DNA of 5,178 bases from an uncultured Lachnospiraceae bacterium (GTDB taxonomy: Bacteria; Bacillota; Clostridia; Lachnospirales; Lachnospiraceae): positions 1 to 5,178 of the forward strand of contig CADCPJ010000346.1 of NCBI GenBank assembly GCA_902803245.1, given 5' to 3'. The translations under genes and the position numbers were made by a program. Of the stretch, positions 1-5,108 are shown piece by piece. The first letter of the stretch is position 1, and each line of letters starts with the position of its first letter. The notes under the pieces were generated by a model. That model searched no databases. It was not told the DNA's origin and saw only the letters and a list, made by a program, of their open reading frames with translations.

Positions 1-240
1 AAGGCTTCAGCCATGAGGGAGATCGCGGGAATGAGCCGGAAGCTTGATATGTCCACATGGAATGACAAGGCTGCAGCCATGAGGGAGATCGCAGGAATGA
101 GCCGGAAGCTTGATATGTCCACATGGAATGACAAGGCTTCAGCCATGGGGGAGATCGCGGGAATAAGACGGAAGTTAGATATGTCCGCATACAATGACGG
201 GGCTGGAACCATGAGGGGAGCTGCGGGAAGAAGAGGTGGA
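1..240. repeat. 66-bp tandem repeat, about 3.6 units
   Basis: Units lie at 1-66, 67-132 and 133-198, with a degenerate partial unit at 199 to about 240. Units 1 and 2 are nearly identical, unit 3 has diverged at about eight positions, and unit 4 keeps only its first part (ATGAGGG and GCGGGAA are recognisable). The array probably continues left of the window. The period is a multiple of three, and the repeat stays open in the frame of the upstream ORF. There are no unique spacers, so it is not a CRISPR array. Confidence 0.95.
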
Positions 241-264
241 GAGACATGTCAGGACGAATCATGA
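1..264 (+). CDS. 3' end of an upstream protein made of 22-residue tandem repeats (partial, function unknown)
   Basis: The frame is open from the left edge (no stop from base 1) and ends at a TGA at 262-264. It reads as three near-identical 22-residue units with the core MREIAGMSRKLDMSTWND, followed by a decayed fourth unit and a short basic tail. Units 1 and 2 differ by two bases in 66 (one silent, one Ser to Ala). Unit 3 has more changes but no frameshift or stop, which fits coding sequence. The tail overlaps the cobQ start by 19 bases in another frame, an arrangement common in translationally coupled operon genes. I do not recognise the protein. Its position suggests the C-terminus of another cobalamin-operon product, but that is inference. 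The internal ATG at 13 is simply part of the repeat and is probably not the real start. Alternatively, the repeat is a non-coding minisatellite that happens to be open. Confidence 0.45.
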   Translation, partial: KASAMREIAGMSRKLDMSTWNDKAAAMREIAGMSRKLDMSTWNDKASAMGEIAGIRRKLDMSAYNDGAGTMRGAAGRRGGETCQDES

Positions 265-1856
265 TCCAGGGGACGATGTCCGGAGTCGGCAAGAGCCTGC
301 TCGCGGCGGCCCTGTGCAGGATCTTCCATGAGGACGGCATCCGGGTGGCGCCATTTAAGAGCCAGAACATGGCGCTCAATTCCTTTGTCACGAGAGACGG
401 TCTGGAAATGGGACGCGCCCAAGCCGTCCAGGCCCGCGCCGCGGGAATTGAGCCGGACGTGAGGATGAATCCGATTCTCCTCAAGCCTTCTTCCGACACG
501 GGGAGCCAGGTAATCCTTATGGGAAAGGCGATCGGGCAGTACCCGGCCAGGGATTACTTCCGCATGAAGCGCTCACTGATCCCGGATATCATGGGTGCCT
601 ACCGCTCCCTTGCGGGGGAGTATGATCTCATCGTCATCGAGGGCGCCGGCAGTCCCGCGGAGATCAATCTGAAAAAGGACGACATCGTCAATATGGGACT
701 TGCGGGGATGCTCGATGCACCTGTCATCCTCGCGGGAGACATCGACCGGGGAGGGGTGTTCGCCCAGCTGTACGGCACGATGGCCCTCCTTGAGGAGAGC
801 GAAAAAAAGCGGGTGATCGGGACAGTCATCAACAAGTTCCGCGGGGATGTCTCACTCCTTCGGACGGGACTTGATGAGCTCATGCGGCTGACCGGGGTGC
901 CGGTTTTAGGAGTCGTCCCATATCTTCCCGTGGATCTCGACGAGGAGGACTCTCTGTCGGACAGATGGAATAGCCCAAGGGGCAGCGGGCCCATTGACGC
1001 CGCCGTGATCCGCCTTCCCCGTATTTCCAATTACACGGACTTCGAGCCGCTTAAGCTGCATCCCGCCATTTCTGTCCGGTATGTGTCCCGGACATGGGAG
1101 CTCGGCCGGCCGGATCTTGTGATCCTCCCCGGAACAAAGAACACCATGGGGGACCTCATATGGCTGAAAGAGAGCGGGCTTGCCGCAAAGATCCTGGATC
1201 TAAGCGGAGCGGGCGTGCCCGTCCTCGGGATCTGCGGCGGGTATCAGATGCTCGGCACGAAGCTCAGCGATCCTCTCTTTGCCGAGCACGGAGGGGAAAT
1301 GGAGGGCCTCGGGCTTCTGCCCGTCCGGACATCATTTTCAAATGAAAAGACTCTGAAGCAGACGGAAGGAACCGCGCTCGCCCCGGCATTTCGGGGTGCG
1401 CGTGTGACGGGCTACGAGATTCACATGGGCCTTAGCACCCGGAGCGGTGGAGAGCCGTTTTTCCTTCTTGGGGATGGAACGAGGGACGGAGCGGGCCTTG
1501 GAAATGTGTACGGCACCTATCTTCATGGGCTCTTCGACAGCGGGGAGCTGACCGACCGCCTCGCGCAAATGCTTCTTGAGCAAAAGGGCATGAGCGCGGG
1601 GAACAGCGAGAACGTGAGAAACGGCGAGAGCGCGGGGAACGGAGAGAATGCGAGAAACGGCGAGAATGCGGGGAACAGCGAGAACGTGAGAAATGGCGAG
1701 AGCGCGGGGAACGGAGAGAACGTGAGAAATGGCGAAGGTGCGGCCCGGAAGTACCGGAACTACCGGGAGTACGAGGAGCGGCAGCTTGATATCCTGGCGG
1801 AGGCAGTGCGCCGCTCGCTTGACCTGGAGGCTGTTCTGTCCGCAGCCATGCGCTGA
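246..1856 (+). CDS. cobQ: Adenosylcobyric acid synthase (glutamine-hydrolysing), CobQ/CbiP
   Basis: This cytoplasmic enzyme uses ATP and glutamine to amidate the b, d, e and g side chains of adenosylcobyrinate a,c-diamide, giving adenosylcobyric acid. The 536-residue protein starts with a P-loop-like GTMSGVGKS (residues 9-17) in the synthetase domain, followed by family motifs such as FKSQNMALNS (37-46), IEGAGSPAEINL (131-142) and DIDRGGVFAQ (165-174). The class I glutamine amidotransferase domain follows: LPGTKNTMGDL at 294-304, nucleophile Cys330 in GICGGYQMLG, and His427 in YGTYLHGLFD. The family C-terminal helix (RQLDILAEAVRRSLD) closes the protein. Between the amidotransferase domain and this helix sits a 48-residue tandem repeat (450-497), which makes the protein longer than the usual roughly 490-510 residues. 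The chosen ATG has GAGGTGGAG seven or so bases upstream and gives the normal N-terminus. The start overlaps the end of the upstream ORF. All core motifs are intact, so the enzyme is probably active. Confidence 0.96.
   Translation: MSGRIMIQGTMSGVGKSLLAAALCRIFHEDGIRVAPFKSQNMALNSFVTRDGLEMGRAQAVQARAAGIEPDVRMNPILLKPSSDTGSQVILMGKAIGQYPARDYFRMKRSLIPDIMGAYRSLAGEYDLIVIEGAGSPAEINLKKDDIVNMGLAGMLDAPVILAGDIDRGGVFAQLYGTMALLEESEKKRVIGTVINKFRGDVSLLRTGLDELMRLTGVPVLGVVPYLPVDLDEEDSLSDRWNSPRGSGPIDAAVIRLPRISNYTDFEPLKLHPAISVRYVSRTWELGRPDLVILPGTKNTMGDLIWLKESGLAAKILDLSGAGVPVLGICGGYQMLGTKLSDPLFAEHGGEMEGLGLLPVRTSFSNEKTLKQTEGTALAPAFRGARVTGYEIHMGLSTRSGGEPFFLLGDGTRDGAGLGNVYGTYLHGLFDSGELTDRLAQMLLEQKGMSAGNSENVRNGESAGNGENARNGENAGNSENVRNGESAGNGENVRNGEGAARKYRNYREYEERQLDILAEAVRRSLDLEAVLSAAMR
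1593..1736 (+). repeat. 36-bp in-frame tandem repeat (4 units; 18-bp sub-repeat, 8 copies) inside cobQ
   Basis: Four perfectly phased units at 1593-1628, 1629-1664, 1665-1700 and 1701-1736 encode SAGNSENVRNGE and close variants. Each unit splits into two six-residue halves of the pattern [S/N][A/V][G/R]N[G/S]E, so the basic unit is 18 bp present eight times. Units 1 and 3 (GNSEN) resemble each other, as do 2 and 4 (GNGEN), which suggests a later duplication of a two-unit block. The encoded segment is rich in Asn, Glu, Gly and Arg and is predicted to be disordered. Confidence 0.95.
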
Positions 1857-1857
1857 A

Positions 1858-1896
1858 AAAACGTGACATTGGGGACTGTCCCCATTGTCACGTTTT
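1858..1896. repeat. REP-like 39-bp palindrome between cobQ and cbiC-cobA
   Basis: An inverted repeat starts two bases after the cobQ stop codon. The outer arms AAAACGTGACA (1858-1868) and TGTCACGTTTT (1886-1896) match over 11 bp. After one T-T mismatch the inner arms TGGGGAC and GTCCCCA match around a single T at 1877. The GGGGACNGTCCCC core flanked by GTGACA/TGTCAC resembles dispersed palindromes I recall from many bacterial genomes, sometimes linked to REP-associated (Y1/IS200-like) transposases; this is recollection, not a search. As RNA it would form a very strong hairpin ending in only four T residues, so it could partly terminate transcription or protect the cobQ mRNA 3' end. An 11-mer copy of the right arm with one mismatch (TGTCACCTTTT) follows at 1911-1921. 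Confidence 0.8.
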
Positions 1897-1922
1897 GGGC
1901 GGGATATCAGTGTCACCTTTTG

Positions 1923-1930
1923 AGGAGAAG
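1923..1930 (+). promoter_or_regulatory. Ribosome binding site of cbiC-cobA
   Basis: AGGAGAAG lies eight bases before the ATG at 1939. This decides the start. A GTG at 1930 would extend the frame by three codons, but it overlaps this site and so cannot be served by it. The next in-frame ATG (1948) is too far away. The site directly follows the second TGTCACCTTTT arm, so RNA folding there could affect its access. Confidence 0.8.
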
Positions 1931-1938
1931 TGTGCAAT

Positions 1939-3147
1939 ATGAAGCAAATGCCGGTCTTAAGACCTTCCGAGATTGAGATGAGGAGTATGGAGATCATCCG
2001 GGAGGAGCTGTCGAAAATGGGCGTCCGCGCCGAGGGAGAGTGGGGCGCGGTTCTTTGCCGCGTGATTCACACAACGGCCGATTTCGATTACACCAAAAAC
2101 CTGTGCTGCTCGCCGGATGCGGTCCGATCCGGCATCCGGGCGATCCGAAGCGGAGTCCCCGTTATCACGGACACGAGTATGGCCGCCTCGGGCATCAGCT
2201 CAAGGAAGCTGAAGGAATTCGGCGGCAGGGTCTTGTGCCATATGGCGGATGCCGACGTGGCGGAAATGGCGCAAAGGGAGGGAACAACCCGGGCCGTCTG
2301 CGCGATGCGGAAGGCGGGGAAAATGAATCCTGATGCGGTCTACGCCATAGGAAATGCGCCGACAGCGCTCTTTGAGCTGGCCGAACTTATGAAAAGCGGC
2401 AGAATCCGGCCGTCCCTCGTCATCGCTGTCCCGGTCGGGTTCGTAAATGTCGAAGAGGCGAAGGAGACCCTCCTTTGTGAGTGCCGAAAGAGGGACGTTC
2501 CCGTGATTGCCGCCATGGGCAGAAAAGGAGGAAGCACCGTCGCGGCGGCCATCGTGAACGCCCTGATCTACGAGGCGGCGGGACTTGGGGATCCCGCGAA
2601 GCGGGATGTCCGCCCGGTGAGGGAGACGGGGCTCATCCACATCTACACCGGCGACGGAAAGGGAAAGACGACGGCGGCCATAGGACTCGCCGTCCGGGCC
2701 GCCGGCTGCGGATACCGGGTGCTCATAGAGCAGTTCATGAAGGACGAGATGACGAGCGAGCGCAAAGCCCTCTCCCTCATTCCCGGCATCACGCTGCTTC
2801 CGATTTCGACGGGACTGAAGTTCAGCTTCCGGATGACGGAATCCGAAAAGGAGGCCGCGAGGGCGGAATACCGCGCAAGGATGGAGGAGATCCGCGGCCT
2901 CGCCGCAGGGGATGAGTGGGACGTGCTCATTCTCGACGAGGCGCTCTATGCGATCCGCGCGGGACTTCTCGATGAGGAAGAGATCGTGAGCTTCCTGAAG
3001 GAGAAGCCCGACAATCTCGAGGTCGTCCTCACGGGGAGGGACCCGGGTGAGGCCCTCCTTGAGATGGCCGACTACGTGTCGGTGATCCGAAAGCGGAAGC
3101 ATCCGTTTTCGGACGGCAGAGGAGCCCGCCTGGGTATCGAAAAGTAA
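1939..3147 (+). CDS. Fusion of precorrin-8X methylmutase (CbiC) and corrinoid adenosyltransferase (CobA/BtuR)
   Basis: This 402-residue protein has two complete cobalamin-biosynthesis domains. Residues about 1-215 are CbiC/CobH, which moves the methyl group from C11 to C12 of (cobalt-)precorrin-8 to give (cobalt-)cobyrinate. Family signatures are His44, the expected catalytic His, in RVIHTTADFDY; then DTSMAASGI, AIGNAPTALFEL (136-147), VPVGFV and GRKGGSTVAAAIVNAL (194-209). A short linker (about 216-230) leads to a CobA/BtuR ATP:corrinoid adenosyltransferase, residues about 231-402. It has Walker A GDGKGKTT (238-245), a Walker B-like VLILDE (329-334), EVVLTGRDP (361-369) and the C-terminal KHPF...GARLGIE. 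This domain adds the 5'-deoxyadenosyl group to the cob(I) form, normally of cobyrinate a,c-diamide, just before CobQ acts. No stop or frameshift separates the domains. The gene lies 82 bases after cobQ on the same strand. The fusion brackets the CbiA step, whose gene is not visible here. Confidence 0.94.
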   Translation: MKQMPVLRPSEIEMRSMEIIREELSKMGVRAEGEWGAVLCRVIHTTADFDYTKNLCCSPDAVRSGIRAIRSGVPVITDTSMAASGISSRKLKEFGGRVLCHMADADVAEMAQREGTTRAVCAMRKAGKMNPDAVYAIGNAPTALFELAELMKSGRIRPSLVIAVPVGFVNVEEAKETLLCECRKRDVPVIAAMGRKGGSTVAAAIVNALIYEAAGLGDPAKRDVRPVRETGLIHIYTGDGKGKTTAAIGLAVRAAGCGYRVLIEQFMKDEMTSERKALSLIPGITLLPISTGLKFSFRMTESEKEAARAEYRARMEEIRGLAAGDEWDVLILDEALYAIRAGLLDEEEIVSFLKEKPDNLEVVLTGRDPGEALLEMADYVSVIRKRKHPFSDGRGARLGIEK

Positions 3148-3210
3148 ACAATCCTTCATGGGCTTAAAAACAATGTGCCGCAGGTGAACCGAAAACCCGA
3201 AGCAGGGCAA

Positions 3211-3256
3211 AAAGAGCGGCAGACCCGTGACGGGCCTGCCGCTTGTTTCCCTTTCT
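3211..3256. terminator. Bidirectional rho-independent terminator between convergent genes
   Basis: GCGGCAG (3216-3222) pairs with CTGCCGC (3236-3242), and after an A-C mismatch CCCG pairs with CGGG around a TGA loop, giving an 11-pair GC-rich stem. On the plus strand it is followed by TTGTTTCCCTTTCT, a moderate T-tract, 68 bases after the cbiC-cobA stop. On the minus strand the same hairpin is followed by TCTTTTTG, a better tail, about 140 bases after the htrA stop. It probably serves both transcripts. Confidence 0.82.
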
Positions 3257-3273
3257 ATTCCTGTTTGAGATGG

Positions 3274-3372
3274 CCGGAACGATGATCACCGGATTTGACC
3301 GGAACGATGACCGGCAGATTTGACCGGAACGATGATCACCGGATTTGACCGGAACGATGACCGCCGGATTTA
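3274..3372. repeat. 25-bp non-coding tandem repeat, 4 units, downstream of htrA
   Basis: Units lie at 3274-3298, 3299-3323, 3324-3348 and 3349-3372 (the last one base short). All start CCGGAACGATGA and end in GATTTGA or similar. Units 1 and 3 are identical (TCACC after the common start), while 2 and 4 carry ACCGGCA- or ACCGCCG-like variants, so there is a 50-bp higher-order period. It begins about 18 bases from the terminator tail and ends 8 bases before the htrA stop codon, so it would be transcribed as htrA 3' UTR. TGA in each unit and a period not divisible by three argue against coding. Confidence 0.95.
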
Positions 3373-3380
3373 CGCATCTC

Positions 3381-4724
3381 TTATGCTGCCTGGTCAGTTT
3401 CCTGTGTGCCGAATTCCACGGTGATCGTCTTCTCGACGTAGGAGCCGTTTTCGCCCATCGGGCCGTTCTGTCCCACGGTGTAGACCTGGACGGTGATCTC
3501 GGCCGTGTCGCCCTTGGAGTAGTTGGAGACCTTGTTGACGAGATCCATCGAAGAAGTGATCGGTGTTCCGTCGACCGCCGTGATGATGTCGCCCGCGCGG
3601 ATGCCTGCCTTATCGGCAGCCTCTCCGCTTATGACTTCCTGGACATAAGCGCCGGACGGGATGCCGTTGCTGTCGGCGTACTCCCTGCTGATGGTGACGA
3701 CGCTGACGCCGAGGTAAGCGTTGCCGTTTCCGGCTTCGATGCTGCTCTCTTCATTGGAAGCACCGGACGGAGCCTCTTCCTTGAATGTCCCGTTGGCGAT
3801 GTCTGTGAGGATCGGCTCTGCCGTGTCGATCGGGATTGCGAAGCCGATGTTCTCCACGGAGCTGCCACCGTTCATCGCGCAGTTGATGCCGATCAGTTCG
3901 CCCCTCATGTTGAGCATGGCGCCGCCGGAGTTGCCGAGGTTGATGGCTGCATCCGTCTGGATCAGGTCTTCCATCATGTTGTACTCGTAGGTGCTCATGT
4001 CATAGGCGCGGATGGAGCGGTTAAATGCGCTGATGATGCCGCTGGAAGCCGTCTGGCCGTAGCCGAGGGCGTTGCCGATGACGACGACCTGCTCACCGAG
4101 CTCGGCTTCGTCCGAGCTGCCGATCGGAATGACCGCGATCTTATTTAAGGTATCATCGGAGAGGTCCTTCTTTAAAACCTTCACGAGCGCGACATCGTGG
4201 ACGCTGTCTCCGCCCATGACCTCTGCGGGCGCTACGGTCTCATCGATGAAGCTTATGGAGAGCTCCGTGGCTCCTTCCACCACGTGGTCGTTGGATGCGA
4301 TCAGGATCTCGTCGTCCGTCTCACCCACGATGATGCCGGTGCCGGCGCTGACGCGCTTCATTTCCTCAGGCTCGCCGTTGTTCTGTCCGAAGCCGCCTCC
4401 GCCATAGCCGCCGTATCCGTATCCGAAGAAATCACCGAAGAAGCGGTTTATGAAGTCGTCGCCTCCGCCTAAGTTGTAATACTGCTGGACTTCTTCGATC
4501 GTCGTATTGGTGATGGACACCATTGCCGGCATCGCGTTGGCGACGATTTCCTGGGTGGTCAGGTCCGTATCGGACGCTTCCTTCGTGGCGCCGAGAGTTG
4601 TCCTTACCGCCGGCATCGCATCGCCCATCTCCGTGCTGGCCACGACCCCCGCTCCGAGAAGGGAGAACGTTCCCGTGAGTGCAGCGCAAAGTCCGAAAGC
4701 TTTCCATTTGTTCATTTTCATCAT
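3381..4724 (-). CDS. htrA: HtrA/DegP-family exported serine protease with one PDZ domain
   Basis: This envelope protease degrades or refolds misfolded exported proteins. The 447-residue protein opens with a basic start (MMKMNKWK) and a hydrophobic stretch at about 9-29, a signal peptide (possible cleavage after VVA29) or an uncleaved membrane anchor. Residues 86-117 form a Gly/Phe/Tyr-rich loop with FINRFFGDFF, typical of the family's N-terminal LA-loop region. The trypsin-like domain has an intact triad: His147 (SNDHVVEGA), Asp177 (VHDVALVKV) and Ser266 (NLGNSGGAML). The motif just before the nucleophile reads INLGNSGG, where Pro is commonest in place of Leu. A Ser/Glu-rich linker (about 313-334) leads to a single PDZ domain (about 336-418) with the carboxylate-binding loop YLGV. 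The ATG at 4724 is supported by GGAGGT six bases upstream. It is convergent with the cobalamin genes and probably monocistronic. DegP, DegQ and HtrA labels cannot be separated from sequence alone. Confidence 0.96.
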   Translation of the reverse strand: MMKMNKWKAFGLCAALTGTFSLLGAGVVASTEMGDAMPAVRTTLGATKEASDTDLTTQEIVANAMPAMVSITNTTIEEVQQYYNLGGGDDFINRFFGDFFGYGYGGYGGGGFGQNNGEPEEMKRVSAGTGIIVGETDDEILIASNDHVVEGATELSISFIDETVAPAEVMGGDSVHDVALVKVLKKDLSDDTLNKIAVIPIGSSDEAELGEQVVVIGNALGYGQTASSGIISAFNRSIRAYDMSTYEYNMMEDLIQTDAAINLGNSGGAMLNMRGELIGINCAMNGGSSVENIGFAIPIDTAEPILTDIANGTFKEEAPSGASNEESSIEAGNGNAYLGVSVVTISREYADSNGIPSGAYVQEVISGEAADKAGIRAGDIITAVDGTPITSSMDLVNKVSNYSKGDTAEITVQVYTVGQNGPMGENGSYVEKTITVEFGTQETDQAA

Positions 4725-4730
4725 GATGAT

Positions 4731-4736
4731 ACCTCC
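4731..4736 (-). promoter_or_regulatory. Ribosome binding site of htrA
   Basis: On the minus strand GGAGGT stands six bases before the ATG at 4724. Three in-frame ATG codons occur within four residues (MMKM). This spacing favours the first, although the second, at nine bases, is also possible. Confidence 0.85.
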
Positions 4737-4752
4737 ATATACTTTAGTGTTT

Positions 4753-4776
4753 CAGCTGTCTTTTAACTGCCAGCTG
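4753..4776. other. Paired CAGCTG palindromes in the htrA leader
   Basis: CAGCTG occurs at 4753-4758 and again at 4771-4776 with 12 bases between. Each copy is self-complementary, and the two can pair with each other as a 6-bp stem in the htrA 5' untranslated RNA, ending about 17 bases before the ribosome binding site. It could be a leader hairpin or a dyad operator; a chance origin is not excluded. Confidence 0.3.
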
Positions 4777-4799
4777 CTTTGAATGACTGTGTTCATTGA

Positions 4800-4815
4800 C
4801 TGTTCCTTTGAACAG
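4800..4815. promoter_or_regulatory. Inverted repeat near the predicted htrA transcription start (possible operator)
   Basis: CTGTTC and GAACAG flank a CTTT spacer, a perfect 6-bp dyad. It lies directly downstream of the proposed htrA -10 box, a common place for a repressor site, or it forms a hairpin at the 5' end of the mRNA. It does not match the CIRCE or CtsR consensus as I know them, so no regulator is named. Confidence 0.35.
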
Positions 4816-4823
4816 ATTCTATT

Positions 4824-4852
4824 TTTGTAAAAATGTATGGCGGTTTTGTGAA
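4824..4852 (-). promoter_or_regulatory. Candidate sigma-A promoter of htrA
   Basis: On the minus strand TTCACA (5 of 6 to TTGACA, at 4852-4847) and TACAAA (4 of 6 to TATAAT, at 4829-4824) are separated by 17 bases. Transcription would begin near 4817, giving a leader of roughly 90 bases before the ATG. The region is AT-rich compared with the flanking genes. The -10 match is modest. Confidence 0.4.
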
Positions 4853-4882
4853 TCCACGTTGAAGAAAAATTGAAAAGTTCGC

Positions 4883-4895
4883 TCACAAATTGTGA
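4883..4895. promoter_or_regulatory. Palindrome TCACAAATTGTGA between the divergent promoters
   Basis: This is a perfect 6-bp dyad around a central A. It lies about 30 bases upstream of the htrA -35 box and about 21 bases upstream of the -35 box of the rightward gene, where a regulator could affect both promoters. The regulator is unknown and the dyad is short, so this is a suggestion only. Confidence 0.35.
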
Positions 4896-4916
4896 CCTCA
4901 CTTGCGGGCGCTCTTC

Positions 4917-4946
4917 TTGTCAATGACATGACGGATGTGATATAGT
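4917..4946 (+). promoter_or_regulatory. Candidate sigma-A promoter of the rightward lipid kinase gene
   Basis: TTGTCA (5 of 6) at 4917-4922 and TATAGT (5 of 6) at 4941-4946 are 18 bases apart, with TGA just before the -10 box giving an extended -10 motif. Transcription would start near 4953, leaving a leader of about 155 bases that contains a small GC hairpin (GCAGC, loop TGC, GCTGC at 4969-4981) and the 15-bp repeat. Confidence 0.6.
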
Positions 4947-5024
4947 TTAGCGAAAAACAAGGCAGTATGCAGCTGCGCTGCCCGAATGAGACGCGAATAA
5001 AGATAAATGACGATAAATGAAGAT

Positions 5025-5099
5025 ATCGGAAGAGACAATACCGGACGAGACAATGCCGAAATAGACAATACCGGAAGAGACAATACCGGAGGACTAAGG
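5025..5099 (+). repeat. 15-bp tandem repeat upstream of the lipid kinase start, about 5 units
   Basis: Units at 5025-5039, 5040-5054, 5055-5069 and 5070-5084 follow the pattern ACCGGAAGAGACAAT, with a degenerate fifth at 5085-5099 that blends into the ribosome binding site. The period is a multiple of three, and the array is open and in frame with the downstream ATG at 5109. If translated from an ATG at 5007 it would read as a GRDNT pentapeptide repeat. Confidence 0.9.
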
Positions 5100-5104
5100 A
5101 AGGG
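5097..5104 (+). promoter_or_regulatory. Ribosome binding site of the lipid kinase gene
   Basis: AGGAAGGG lies four bases before the ATG at 5109 (its AGGA part eight bases before). It favours 5109 over the in-frame ATG at 5007, which is preceded only by the weak AATAAAGATAA. Confidence 0.7.
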
Positions 5105-5108
5105 ACAT

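Larger units (their letters stand above)
4725..5108. other. 384-base divergent intergenic region
   Basis: No convincing separate gene is present between htrA and the rightward kinase gene. The stretch is AT-richer than its neighbours and contains the htrA ribosome binding site and candidate promoter, three short palindromes, the rightward promoter, a leader hairpin and a 15-bp tandem repeat. I see no cobalamin riboswitch, T-box or tRNA-like fold in it. Confidence 0.7.

Noticed and set aside
1..240. CRISPR array
   Set aside because: The units are contiguous 66-bp repeats without unique spacers, and no cas genes are visible. The same applies to the other three arrays.
1930..1938. GTG at 1930 as start of the CbiC-CobA fusion
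   Set aside because: It overlaps the AGGAGAAG ribosome binding site that is correctly spaced for the ATG at 1939.
1857..1938. Cobalamin riboswitch between the cobalamin genes
   Set aside because: The 82-base gap is mostly a simple palindrome, too short for a riboswitch, and no B12-box-like sequence (GCCACTG) is seen.
1338..1997. Minus-strand open frames opposite the cobQ repeat
   Set aside because: Their repetitive SHVLSVPRALA-type sequence is just the antisense reading of the 36-bp repeat and the palindrome; they have no credible start.
2200..3210. A 336-codon minus-strand open frame opposite cbiC-cobA
   Set aside because: It is a GC-rich shadow frame, Arg/His/Pro-rich and without motifs, while the plus strand carries two clear enzyme domains.
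3345..4148. A 267-codon plus-strand open frame antisense to htrA
   Set aside because: It lies within the htrA coding sequence, starts in the 25-bp repeat, has no ribosome binding site and no recognisable motif. Htr A itself is unambiguous, with a full catalytic triad.
5025..5099. Iteron-type replication origin
   Set aside because: There are direct repeats, but no rep gene or DnaA boxes, and the setting is an ordinary gene leader.
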